Source: JAJRVH01 sp964505995 (lineage in GTDB: Bacteria > Pseudomonadota > Zetaproteobacteria > Mariprofundales > Mariprofundaceae). Taken from it: a stretch of DNA of 12,005 bases. Of the stretch, positions 1-6,360 are shown piece after piece (the first letter of the stretch is position 1; each line of letters starts with the position of its first letter). Both the position numbers and the translations under genes were made by a program. Location: positions 1 to 12,005 of the forward strand of contig CAZDLB010000054.1 in assembly GCA_964505995.1 (NCBI GenBank), given 5' to 3'. Under the pieces are notes generated by a model that did no database searches, was not told where the DNA came from, and was given only the letters and a program-made list of their open reading frames with translations.

Positions 1-1409
1 ACCTCGCTCCACCATCGCTTCCAGCTGCGGGACTGCGCCGGATCGAACACGGCCAGCGCATCCATGTTCGACGCATTCCGCTGCCAGCCGGCCTGCCACT
101 GCCAGAGCTCGGACGCGCTGGCTCCCCACAGCGACGCATCGCGTCTGAGCTCAATGGCTCCCAGCACCAGGGTCTCGGTATCCTTGCGGCGGATCGGCCG
201 GATCAGGAACGGACGGCTATCCACCTGCCGATAGCTGCGCTGAGCGATACCGGCCCGTCCGCGCAGCCAGATCTCGCCGATTGAGCCGAAGCGGGCAAGC
301 CGCCAGGCACCCAGCGCCCCGCCGCCGAGCAGGCGATAGGCCTCAAACCCCAGCCGCGTCTGTTCCGAACCCGCTGAAACATACAGCCCGGCCGTAGCCC
401 CCGGATGCTTCCAGTCCAGCCCGGTCTTCGCCTGCCAGCGCCAGGCCGAATAGTCCTGAAAGCCGGAGGCGAAATTGCGCCGGCCAAAGCTGGCATCGAT
501 CCTGAGCCCGAGATGCTCGCCCATCTTCACGCCGAGGCCGGTCAGAGCGTTCCAGCCGGCAAAGAAGCCTGAGCCGCCCAGCGTCGCCTGCTCGCCGCTT
601 CCGCCAACGTAGACATCGCCATCCTCGCCGAGATCCGCATGCTGGGACAGCTGCGCCTGCAATCGCCGCAGCGCATAGCGGTTGAAATCCTGGTAGAGCA
701 TGTCGGCATAGCCCAGTCGCCAGTCGAGATGCCCCCATGCGGCATCGTCCACCTGCCCGAAGGCCGACAGCGCGACACGCGCGCCGATATCGCCCTGATC
801 CCGGGCCGGCAGATGCACGGCATCCGGGGCGATGACGACATTGCTGTCCACCAAAGCCCCCAGCCGCAGCGCGACATGCCAGCCCCGATCGCCGGTCCCG
901 TAGGCCTGCGCCCGGCGGCGCGCCTCGGCCGCCTCGGCCGATCTTCCCTGCCCCTCAAGCGCACGCGCGAGCAGCTGCCAGGCCGCGCCGTCGTAGGCAT
1001 TCTTCGCGATACGGCGGCGCATCGCCGCCTCGACGCGGGCATAGAGCCGGTAATCCAGCCAGGCGCGGGCCAGATCGTCATCCACATAAGCGGCCGACGC
1101 ATCCGATGCCGGCGCTGCGGCTTCCGCCGCTTCATGATCCGCTGCCAAAGCCGGCATCTCGATCGGATGACCGGCCTCGAAGCCCGGATTCGCTGCCGGC
1201 GCATCGCTGATGACCCGGGCATCGCCCTGAAGCGCCGCAGACTTCGGGGCAGGCGCAGCAGCCTTGGCCGGGGACTGGTCCGAAACGTCCGCTGGCTGCT
1301 GCGGCATCTGAATGACCCAGGCATCGGGTGCGGCCAGCAACGGCGTCGCCTGGCCGAACAATACGAACAGAAACAGGAATGCGACTCTCATCCGGGCAAC
1401 CTCTAGCAT
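1..1409 (-). CDS. Exported TPR / probable outer-membrane beta-barrel protein (partial, C-terminus off the left edge)
   Basis: The frame is open from the start codon to the window edge (469 codons, no stop). The N-terminus is a clear signal peptide: a short charged stretch, the hydrophobic core VAFLFLFVLF, then cleavage after LLA before APDAW. Residues about 27-110 are an Ala/Pro-rich linker. Residues about 137-170 (NAYDGAAWQLLARALEGQGR onward) look like one TPR unit. From about residue 177 the chain alternates polar and aromatic residues in short strands (GWHVALRLGALVDSNVVIAP and many Gly/Trp/Tyr-rich segments), as in TPR-plus-barrel outer-membrane proteins related to the DUF560/surface lipoprotein assembly modifier type. 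That family link is by general resemblance only. The start at ATG 1409 has AGGAGG at 1419-1424, 9 nt upstream. ATG 1391 (AGAGG 8 nt upstream) is a real alternative and gives a cleaner signal peptide. It lies 52 bp after the cyclase gene, so it is probably co-transcribed. The function is unknown; export or surface display is inferred. Confidence 0.8.
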   Translation of the reverse strand, partial: MLEVARMRVAFLFLFVLFGQATPLLAAPDAWVIQMPQQPADVSDQSPAKAAAPAPKSAALQGDARVISDAPAANPGFEAGHPIEMPALAADHEAAEAAAPASDASAAYVDDDLARAWLDYRLYARVEAAMRRRIAKNAYDGAAWQLLARALEGQGRSAEAAEARRRAQAYGTGDRGWHVALRLGALVDSNVVIAPDAVHLPARDQGDIGARVALSAFGQVDDAAWGHLDWRLGYADMLYQDFNRYALRRLQAQLSQHADLGEDGDVYVGGSGEQATLGGSGFFAGWNALTGLGVKMGEHLGLRIDASFGRRNFASGFQDYSAWRWQAKTGLDWKHPGATAGLYVSAGSEQTRLGFEAYRLLGGGALGAWRLARFGSIGEIWLRGRAGIAQRSYRQVDSRPFLIRPIRRKDTETLVLGAIELRRDASLWGASASELWQWQAGWQRNASNMDALAVFDPAQSRSWKRWWSE

Positions 1410-1418
1410 CGCCGCCGA

Positions 1419-1424
1419 CCTCCT
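1419..1424 (-). promoter_or_regulatory. Ribosome binding site AGGAGG of the TPR/barrel gene
   Basis: AGGAGG on the minus strand lies 9 nt before ATG 1409. It favours 1409 over the in-frame ATG at 1391, which has its own weaker AGAGG at 1400-1404. It begins immediately downstream of the CRP-like element at 1427-1444. Confidence 0.6.
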
Positions 1425-1426
1425 GC

Positions 1427-1444
1427 CGGTGATGGTTTTCACAG
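1427..1444. promoter_or_regulatory. CRP-like dyad, CGGTGA-N6-TCACAG
   Basis: The sequence CGGTGATGGTTTTCACAG contains the full GTGA-N6-TCAC core of CRP-family operators. It lies in the 52-bp gap between the cyclase stop and the TPR/barrel start, centred 26 nt before ATG 1409. It shares its CGGTGA left half with the three other intergenic elements of this locus. So close to the start codon, it would either act as a roadblock or repressor site, or serve a promoter whose transcript begins around ATG 1391. Binding is inferred, not shown. Confidence 0.45.
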
Positions 1445-1461
1445 GGGGCTGGAAAGCAAGA

Positions 1462-3678
1462 CTATTTCGATTCCGCCTTCCATACGCCCTGCCAGTCCGC
1501 TGGCGTGCCGCGCAGTTTCAGCGCCATGCAACGCTGCCACATTCGCTGGGACGGGGCATCATGAAATTCGCGGAACGCGCTATCGAAGGCCTGGGCCGCA
1601 GCCTCGAAATCCCCCTTCACATACAGCCGCATCGCGTGCCCATAGGCCTCGATCAACGGCTGCCAGCGATCCTTCTCCTCGATCGTCCCGAGCAGCTCAT
1701 AGACAGCCACGGCCTCCTTCTTGCCGACCAGGATCACGCGATCCAGCAGCCGGCAGCACATCCGGTCCCGGACCAGCGCATGGGTGGCCTCGCCGATCAT
1801 CCGCGTCGTGCCGTACTGCTTGTTCAGCGATTCCAGCCGGGCCGCGGTATTGCCGGCATCGCCCATGAAGGTGTACTGCAAGCGCTGTGTGGAGCCCATG
1901 TTACCCACGACCATGCGGCCGCTGTTGATGCCGACGCGCACATGCAGCGGGTGATCCAGCGCCTCGAACGCCGGCCGGACCGGATCCAGCGCCTCTTCCA
2001 GCTCCAGCGCCGCGCGACAGGCGCGCAGCGCGTGATCCTCGGCGGCGATCGGCGCACCGAACAGCGCAATCAGGCCGTCGCCGGTCAGCCGGTCGATGCA
2101 GCCGCCATGGCGAAACACGATCGGTGCGGCCGCATCGAAGAAGCGGTTGATGTGGCGCACGACTTCCTGCGGATGCAGCCGCTCGGAAAGGGCCGTAAAG
2201 CCTGCCACATCGACGAACATGACGCTGATCTCGCGCTCCACGCCCGTAAGCCCGATCTCCTCCTCATGCTCGAGCACATCGTCCACCACGGCCGGGTCCA
2301 CGAAGCTCGCAAAGGCATGCTTCAGCCTGCGGCGATGCACGAGCTCGGCCCCGTAATGCAGCGCAAAGAGTGTCATCATCGTCAGCGCCAGCTGCAGCTC
2401 GAGGACGACGATATGCATCCAGATGCCCTCGCGAAACAGCAGATGTGCAGCGATGAAGACCAGCAGCAGAAACACGGGCGTCAGCGCACCCTTCGTGCGT
2501 TCGACGAAACGGCCGAACAGCGGCCCGTAGAGAAGCCCGACGATCAGGATCAGGGCCAGCTCGACGAGATAGAGCGCGTCCGGACGCTTCAGAAAATCGT
2601 CGTTCAGAAGGTTGTCGATCAGCTGCGCCTGAATCTCCGATCCCGGCATGACCGGATCCAGCGGCGTGGCCCGGATATCCTCCGTGCCGGCCGCGCTCAC
2701 GCCGAGCAGGACCAGCCGATCGCGCAGCAGGCTCGCATCGGCGCTGCCGCTCAGCACATCCGCCGCCGACAGCGTCGGGATCGAGCCGGCCGGCCCGTAA
2801 TAGTTGATCCAGGCCATGCCCTGCGCGGTCAGCTCAAGGCGATGCCCGCCGACAAGCAGCTCGATGCCGTCGGCGTTGAGCACTGCCCGCACCGGCGGCC
2901 GACCCAGCCATGCCCGCACGGAGGCCAGCGACAGCGACGGCAGGAACACCTGCACCCCATCACCATCCACCTCGGCCAGCAACGGTGAAAAGCGCAACGC
3001 GCCATCGACATCGGGGAAGAAGTTCAGAAATCCCGCATCCGGCGTCGCCCGGGCCAGCTGCGGGATGTTGGCATTGACGCCCCAGCCCCGGATCAGCCTC
3101 AGCTTTCCGCCGGCGCGATCCAGAACCTGATCCAGCTCGCTGGATGCGACCCGCTCCAGCAGGGAACGGGAAGAGCCGATCGTGTCGGGGCTGCTGTAGA
3201 AATAGAACCCCTGCACGATGCGGCTCCGGGCCCCGCGCATGGCATCCTCCAGCCTCCGGTCGCCATCCTCAAGCGGCAGATGCCGCTGCCAGTCGGCGGG
3301 CAAGGAGAGCTCAAGCCTCTGCAGCCATCCCCGGAATGCCTCCGCACCCGAATCCTCCGGCTCGCTGAACACGATATCGGTCGCGATGACCCGCGCCTGA
3401 TATCGCCGGTCCAGCGCCTCGATCAGCTCCGCGATCGTGGCGCGCGGCCAGGGCCAGCGGCCGATCCGGGCCAGGCTCGCATCGTCCACCATGACCAGCG
3501 TCACCGGCTGCATCGCGGGCTGAATCGGCCCGCGCAGCTGGAAATGCCAGTCGAGCACCGTGGACTCCAGATGCCTCAGCCATGGCGGGTTCCACAGGGA
3601 CAGGAGCAGCGCCAGCAGCATCAGCCCCGATGCCACGGCAAGATCCCGCCAAGGCCTGCGGCGCTGCTTCTCAGACAT
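1462..3678 (-). CDS. CHASE2-domain membrane nucleotide cyclase (class III, adenylate cyclase type)
   Basis: Predicted to make cAMP (or cGMP) from NTP in response to a periplasmic signal. Numbered from ATG 3678 (738 aa), the layout is a basic N-terminus, TM1 about 13-29, a periplasmic CHASE2 sensor about 31-360, three closely spaced TM helices (about 369-389, 397-415, 419-443), then a cytoplasmic cyclase domain about 480-665. Visible catalytic residues are the metal-binding Asp490 (MFVDVAGFT) and Asp534 (LTGDGLIALFG), and the transition-state pair Asn610 and Arg614 (GDAGNTAAR). Thr603 (YTFMGD) sits at the second base-recognition site, as in class IIIb enzymes. The usual Lys at the first base-recognition site is Arg530 (CIDRLTGD). 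The tail, 670-738, is the short helical region common after CHASE2 cyclases. The start is uncertain: ATG 3678 was preferred over an in-frame TTG at 3708, and neither has a Shine-Dalgarno sequence. It lies between a Crp-like regulator and a surface-protein gene, all on one strand. Confidence 0.9.
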   Translation of the reverse strand: MSEKQRRRPWRDLAVASGLMLLALLLSLWNPPWLRHLESTVLDWHFQLRGPIQPAMQPVTLVMVDDASLARIGRWPWPRATIAELIEALDRRYQARVIATDIVFSEPEDSGAEAFRGWLQRLELSLPADWQRHLPLEDGDRRLEDAMRGARSRIVQGFYFYSSPDTIGSSRSLLERVASSELDQVLDRAGGKLRLIRGWGVNANIPQLARATPDAGFLNFFPDVDGALRFSPLLAEVDGDGVQVFLPSLSLASVRAWLGRPPVRAVLNADGIELLVGGHRLELTAQGMAWINYYGPAGSIPTLSAADVLSGSADASLLRDRLVLLGVSAAGTEDIRATPLDPVMPGSEIQAQLIDNLLNDDFLKRPDALYLVELALILIVGLLYGPLFGRFVERTKGALTPVFLLLVFIAAHLLFREGIWMHIVVLELQLALTMMTLFALHYGAELVHRRRLKHAFASFVDPAVVDDVLEHEEEIGLTGVEREISVMFVDVAGFTALSERLHPQEVVRHINRFFDAAAPIVFRHGGCIDRLTGDGLIALFGAPIAAEDHALRACRAALELEEALDPVRPAFEALDHPLHVRVGINSGRMVVGNMGSTQRLQYTFMGDAGNTAARLESLNKQYGTTRMIGEATHALVRDRMCCRLLDRVILVGKKEAVAVYELLGTIEEKDRWQPLIEAYGHAMRLYVKGDFEAAAQAFDSAFREFHDAPSQRMWQRCMALKLRGTPADWQGVWKAESK

Positions 3679-3781
3679 GGAGGCGAAGGCCGCTACGGCC
3701 TGGGTCAAACGGCGGGATATCTGGCGCCGAAAAAGACGCTGCGGACCCGCTGGAAACGGGAGCGGCCGCCGGGGGCAGGGC

Positions 3782-3799
3782 CGGTGATTCGATGCGCAG
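3782..3799. promoter_or_regulatory. Degenerate CRP-like element upstream of the cyclase gene
   Basis: CGGTGATTCGATGCGCAG has the same CGGTGA left half and N6 spacer as the other three elements. Its right half, GCGCAG, matches the 1439-1444 half (TCACAG) at 4 of 6 positions. It is centred about 112 bp before ATG 3678 (82 before TTG 3708). No convincing -10 hexamer is seen at class I or class II spacing. On its own it would be weak; it is listed because all four gaps of the locus carry the element. Confidence 0.25.
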
Positions 3800-3848
3800 G
3801 CCTGTCGTGATGATCATGCACCAAGCCTAGGACGGAATCGTAGCCATG

Positions 3849-3868
3849 TCCCCTGCCGCGGCATGGGG
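3849..3868 (-). terminator. GC-rich palindrome just after the crp-like gene (possible weak terminator or attenuator)
   Basis: A perfect 10-bp palindrome, TGCCGCGGCA (3854-3863), is flanked by CCC/GGG pairs across one mismatch. It lies 8 nt beyond the stop of the regulator gene in its reading direction. There is no U-tract, so classical intrinsic termination is doubtful. It might reduce read-through into the cyclase gene or be a neutral GC palindrome. Confidence 0.25.
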
Positions 3869-3875
3869 ATCCATT

Positions 3876-4550
3876 TTACTCTGCGATGTTCAGCGTCTCG
3901 ATCAGGCGGGCGCGATGGATGCGAAAGCGCCCCTGTCCCGGAAGCTTTTCCAGCGCACCGGCCGCGACAAGCGTTTTCAGCAGCCGGGTCACGCGTTCGC
4001 GCGTGCAGGTGAGCATGCTGGCCAGCGTCGCATGTGTCGGCAGGCGCACCTCGAGGATGTCATCCGCACTCTGCTCCCAGGCCTCCAGATTCATCAGATA
4101 GATCCCGAGCCGGTGGATCACCCTGCTCTGGCCCAGCCGCCGGACCACCCGATGCGTCATCTGGAAGCGATGATAGATGGACTGATACAGCTTGGCCTCG
4201 AAACCGGGCTGCTGCGAGGCATGCCGCCAGTCGCTGGCCAGGATGCGCAGCACCCGGCAGGGAGTGGCCGCCACGACGGTGGCGCTGCGACAGCTCCTCT
4301 CGCCCTCGATAAAGCCCAGTTCGCCGACAAGCACGGTCTCCTTCAGGCGATAGAGCATCGTCTCGCTGCCGTCCAGGCCGCGAATCAGGACATCGACAAA
4401 GCCATGCGTCAGCAGATAGGCCGAGCCGTCGAAGGCATCGCCATCCTCAAACAGCCGCTGCCCCCTGCGGATATCCAGCGGCACGGCCCGGGGAAAATCC
4501 TCGGGCGAAAATGCCGGATTGGGAATCATATGCCGTGAATACTCGTCCAC
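3876..4550 (-). CDS. Crp/Fnr-family transcriptional regulator, cAMP-type pocket
   Basis: A 224-residue regulator of normal Crp length. The cyclic-nucleotide-binding domain spans about residues 22-110. Its phosphate-binding cassette reads GELGF (Glu77) and RSATVVAAT (Arg88, Ser89), the positions that hold cAMP in CRP. There is no N-terminal Cys cluster, so an Fnr-type Fe-S oxygen sensor is unlikely. A long dimerisation helix follows (about 112-150), then a Crp-type winged helix (about 172-212). The recognition helix, CTRERVTRLLKTL, aligns with E. coli CRP CSRETVGRILKML, keeping the three DNA-contacting residues (Arg184, Glu185, Arg189), so a GTGA-type half-site is expected. The start is GTG 4550, with GAGG 8 nt upstream; ATG 4529 is a weaker alternative. 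The cyclase gene follows on the same strand. Family assignment is firm; cAMP as ligand and the neighbours as targets are inferred. Confidence 0.9.
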   Translation of the reverse strand: MDEYSRHMIPNPAFSPEDFPRAVPLDIRRGQRLFEDGDAFDGSAYLLTHGFVDVLIRGLDGSETMLYRLKETVLVGELGFIEGERSCRSATVVAATPCRVLRILASDWRHASQQPGFEAKLYQSIYHRFQMTHRVVRRLGQSRVIHRLGIYLMNLEAWEQSADDILEVRLPTHATLASMLTCTRERVTRLLKTLVAAGALEKLPGQGRFRIHRARLIETLNIAE

Positions 4551-4581
4551 CGTCGAAACCTCGCGCAGCCGTTTGCGCTCG

Positions 4582-4587
4582 AATCTA
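4582..4587 (-). promoter_or_regulatory. Candidate -10 hexamer of the crp-like gene
   Basis: TAGATT on the minus strand, within GCGATAGATT. A transcript starting 7 nt downstream (near 4575) would have a 24-nt leader before GTG 4550. It would place the CRP-like dyad at 4608-4625 exactly at -41.5, the class II activator position. No -35 consensus is visible, as expected for an activator-dependent promoter. The start point is predicted only. Confidence 0.4.
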
Positions 4588-4607
4588 TCGCGAAATGCTG
4601 GCTTGAG

Positions 4608-4625
4608 CGGTGAAATTCGTCACCG
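4608..4625. promoter_or_regulatory. CRP-like operator CGGTGA-N6-TCACCG upstream of the crp-like gene
   Basis: Perfect 6-bp arms, CGGTGA and TCACCG, are separated by AATTCG and contain the full GTGA-N6-TCAC core. The element lies in the 78-bp gap between the sorted-protein gene (stop at 4629) and the crp-like start. It suggests autoregulation. A short hairpin terminator for the upstream gene is the alternative, but the stem is only 6 bp and there is no U-tract. Confidence 0.5.
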
Positions 4626-4628
4626 GCA

Positions 4629-6214
4629 TCAGGGTCTGGAGTGACTGCGACACGCCGAAGCGCGGCCCAGGCGCATCAGCGCCAGCAGAACCCCCAGCAA
4701 CAGCAGCATGCCCGGATAGGCCTGTGCAGTCATGCCCAGCAGGCATCCGCCGCCACCCCCGCCCGCAGCAGGGGCCGGTGCTGATGAGGGACCGGACTGC
4801 GGCGCCGCGAGCATGCCAGGATCCTCGATCACGCCGTTGGCCATGCCATCCTCGTCACCGACGCCGCCATCGGTCAGCACGATATGCAGGCCGGTGCCGG
4901 CCGCATCGAGGCTGACCGGCACGCCGACATCCTCCCAGAGGCCGGCGGCGTTCCATTTCATCCAGGTCGCATCCGCCGGAAGCCGGTGCGGGGTCACCAG
5001 ATGCACGCGGGCCTCAGCGCCGGCCATCAGCCCCTGAATCCGGAAGGAGATCATGTCCGACAGCCGGCGATAGCTGGCCGGGTCGGCCACATGGGCGCTC
5101 TGCGTATCCAGCGCCTGCACCCGCGCCAGCGCGCCGGCACCATCAAGGATCAGGGCATAGCGGCCATCGGCATGCGACCAGGTGGCCACGGCAGCCGACA
5201 GTGCATCATCCACACCGTCGCCATCCATATCCTGCCCGGCCTCCTGCGCATCGGGCATGCCATCACCGTCGGAATCCAACGCAGGGTCCGAGGCAGCACC
5301 CATCGCGATCTGATAATTCTCGGCCACGCCCGGCACCACCGTCGTCGTGAATGCCACATTCACTGCATGGCTCAGAGCGCCCGCAACATGGGCATCGTAA
5401 TTCAGATGCAGCGGATCGCTGGAGACATTGATCCCGCCGCTCCACTGTCCGGCGGGGCTCCGTTCGGCCAGATAGACCTCCATGTCGATGCCGAGCTTCT
5501 GCTGCCAGACCACCTGCCAGCGGCCATCGCTCTGCACCGCAATACCCGGCGAATAGACCATGTCGCCGGCATCCGGCAACAGCGTCAGACCCGTGCCCGC
5601 ACCGCTGGCCGCATCCACCTGCTTGGCCCAGATCTGGCTGTGGGGCTGCGAAGCCCAGCCCGTGAAGGCCAGCGCCAGCTGATCGCCCGTCGGCAGGGCT
5701 GCGGCGGCAAGCAGCACCGCGGACTCCTGGGCCGGCGGCGCCTGGATATTGCCGACCACTTCCACAGGGGCGCTCCACGTTGCCCCCTGATCGGACGAGT
5801 TGGCCAGCATGATGCGCCAGACCGACCCGCTGCGCTCGCTCCATACCGCGGAAACCAGGCCGCTGGCATGCATCACGATGCGGGCATCGCCGACGCTGGC
5901 CGATGAGAGCAGCGTCGAGGCCTGCCACTGGCCGCCGACATGACGTACGGCATGCAACGGCCCCTCGACGATCCTGCCCGGCTGGGCCTCGGTGGCCAGA
6001 AACAGCACATCGCCGCCGAGATCGATGGCATCCATCAGCCAGGCGCGCGACAGCGGCCAGACGCCNNNNNNNNNNNNNNNNNNNNNNNNNNNNNNNNNNN
6101 NNNNNNNNNNNNNNNNNNNNNNNNNNNNNNNNNNNNNNNNNNNNNNNNNNNNNNNNNNNNNNNNNCATGGATCCGAAGAAGACGTCGAACGGCGATGCGG
6201 CGCGATGGATTCAT
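4629..6214 (-). CDS. Secreted Asp-box / TSP3 / choice-of-anchor-U protein with Gly-Cys C-terminal sorting signal (interrupted by an assembly gap)
   Basis: The 5' piece (6214-6166) starts at an ATG with AGGAGT 6 nt upstream and encodes MNPSRRIAVRRLLRIH, the basic n-region of a signal peptide. After the 100-N gap, 478 residues continue to the stop at 4629. In this 3' piece, residues 1-255 look like a beta-propeller-type repeat region with one clear Asp-box/BNR motif (SSDQGATWS, about 90-98). Residues 264-288 are Asp-rich, thrombospondin type 3-like calcium repeats (DSDGDGMPDA, DMDGDGVDDA). About 315-418 matches the choice-of-anchor U type, ending LTDGGVGDEDGMANGVIEDP. The C-terminus is tripartite: Pro/Ala/Ser linker, GGGGGGC (Cys441), hydrophobic helix YPGMLLLLGVLLALM, then a basic tail. 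This resembles GlyGly-CTERM/JDVT-CTERM sorting signals, where a membrane protease cuts and the protein is anchored or released. No sorting protease is visible in the window. No enzymatic activity can be assigned from one Asp-box. Confidence 0.85.
6066..6165. other. Assembly gap (exactly 100 N)
   Basis: One hundred consecutive Ns are a conventional placeholder for a gap of unknown size. The coding frames on the two sides do not agree over 100 bases. The missing DNA should hold the end of a signal peptide and an unknown amount of the N-terminal domain of the sorted protein. Confidence 0.97.
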
Positions 6215-6220
6215 TGGACA

Positions 6221-6226
6221 ACTCCT
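6221..6226 (-). promoter_or_regulatory. Ribosome binding site of the sorted surface protein
   Basis: AGGAGT on the minus strand lies 6 nt before ATG 6214. It decides the start: an open frame that continues further upstream has no such site and would run into the response regulator gene. Confidence 0.65.
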
Positions 6227-6253
6227 GACCGGACGAAATGCCGGATTCAGGGT

Positions 6254-6259
6254 TATCTA
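6254..6259 (-). promoter_or_regulatory. Candidate -10 hexamer of the sorted-protein gene
   Basis: TAGATA within GCGATAGATA on the minus strand. The crp-like promoter has GCGATAGATT, so the two share the 9-mer GCGATAGAT. A start near 6247 would put the dyad at 6300-6333 at about -69.5, close to class I CRP positions. A second weak candidate is TGTAAA at 6280-6285. No promoter has been shown experimentally. Confidence 0.3.
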
Positions 6260-6299
6260 TCGCCGGGCTGCCCGGAAACTTTACACGCCCCCTCGCAAA

Positions 6300-6333
6300 G
6301 CAGATCTCGGTGACAATTCGCACCGAGATCTGC
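6300..6333. promoter_or_regulatory. Perfect 13-bp inverted repeat between divergent genes, containing a CRP-like core
   Basis: The arms, GCAGATCTCGGTG and CACCGAGATCTGC, are perfect reverse complements around the 8-nt centre ACAATTCG. The inner 18 bp (6308-6325) read CGGTGA-CAATTC-GCACCG, nearly the same as the element at 4608-4625. It sits in the 146-bp divergent gap, ending 27 nt before the response regulator ATG and starting 85 nt before the surface-protein ATG. A divergent operator fits best. It lacks a U-tract in either direction and does not lie downstream of a gene, which argues against a terminator. Confidence 0.6.
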
Positions 6334-6360
6334 GTCCGCGATCCATCAGCATGCCTGCCC

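Noticed and set aside
1312..2988. A 558-codon plus-strand open frame opposite the cyclase gene
   Set aside because: It is rich in Arg, Gln, His and Pro, with no recognisable domain, and lies antisense to a well-supported cyclase. Long antisense frames are normal in GC-rich DNA.
3807..3822. GTGATGATCATGCAC as a possible Fnr or Crp site upstream of the cyclase gene
   Set aside because: It matches Fnr at only about 7 of 10 positions, and the GTG/CAC ends are off-register by one base for a CRP site.
4884..5906. A 340-codon plus-strand open frame opposite the sorted-protein gene
   Set aside because: The minus strand encodes clear Asp-box, TSP3 and choice-of-anchor-U motifs in this region; the plus-strand product has none.
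6263..6275. Small hairpin CCGGG-CTG-CCCGG in the divergent gap
   Set aside because: The stem is only 5 bp and there is no U-tract. It may be a leader hairpin, but GC-rich chance pairing is as likely.
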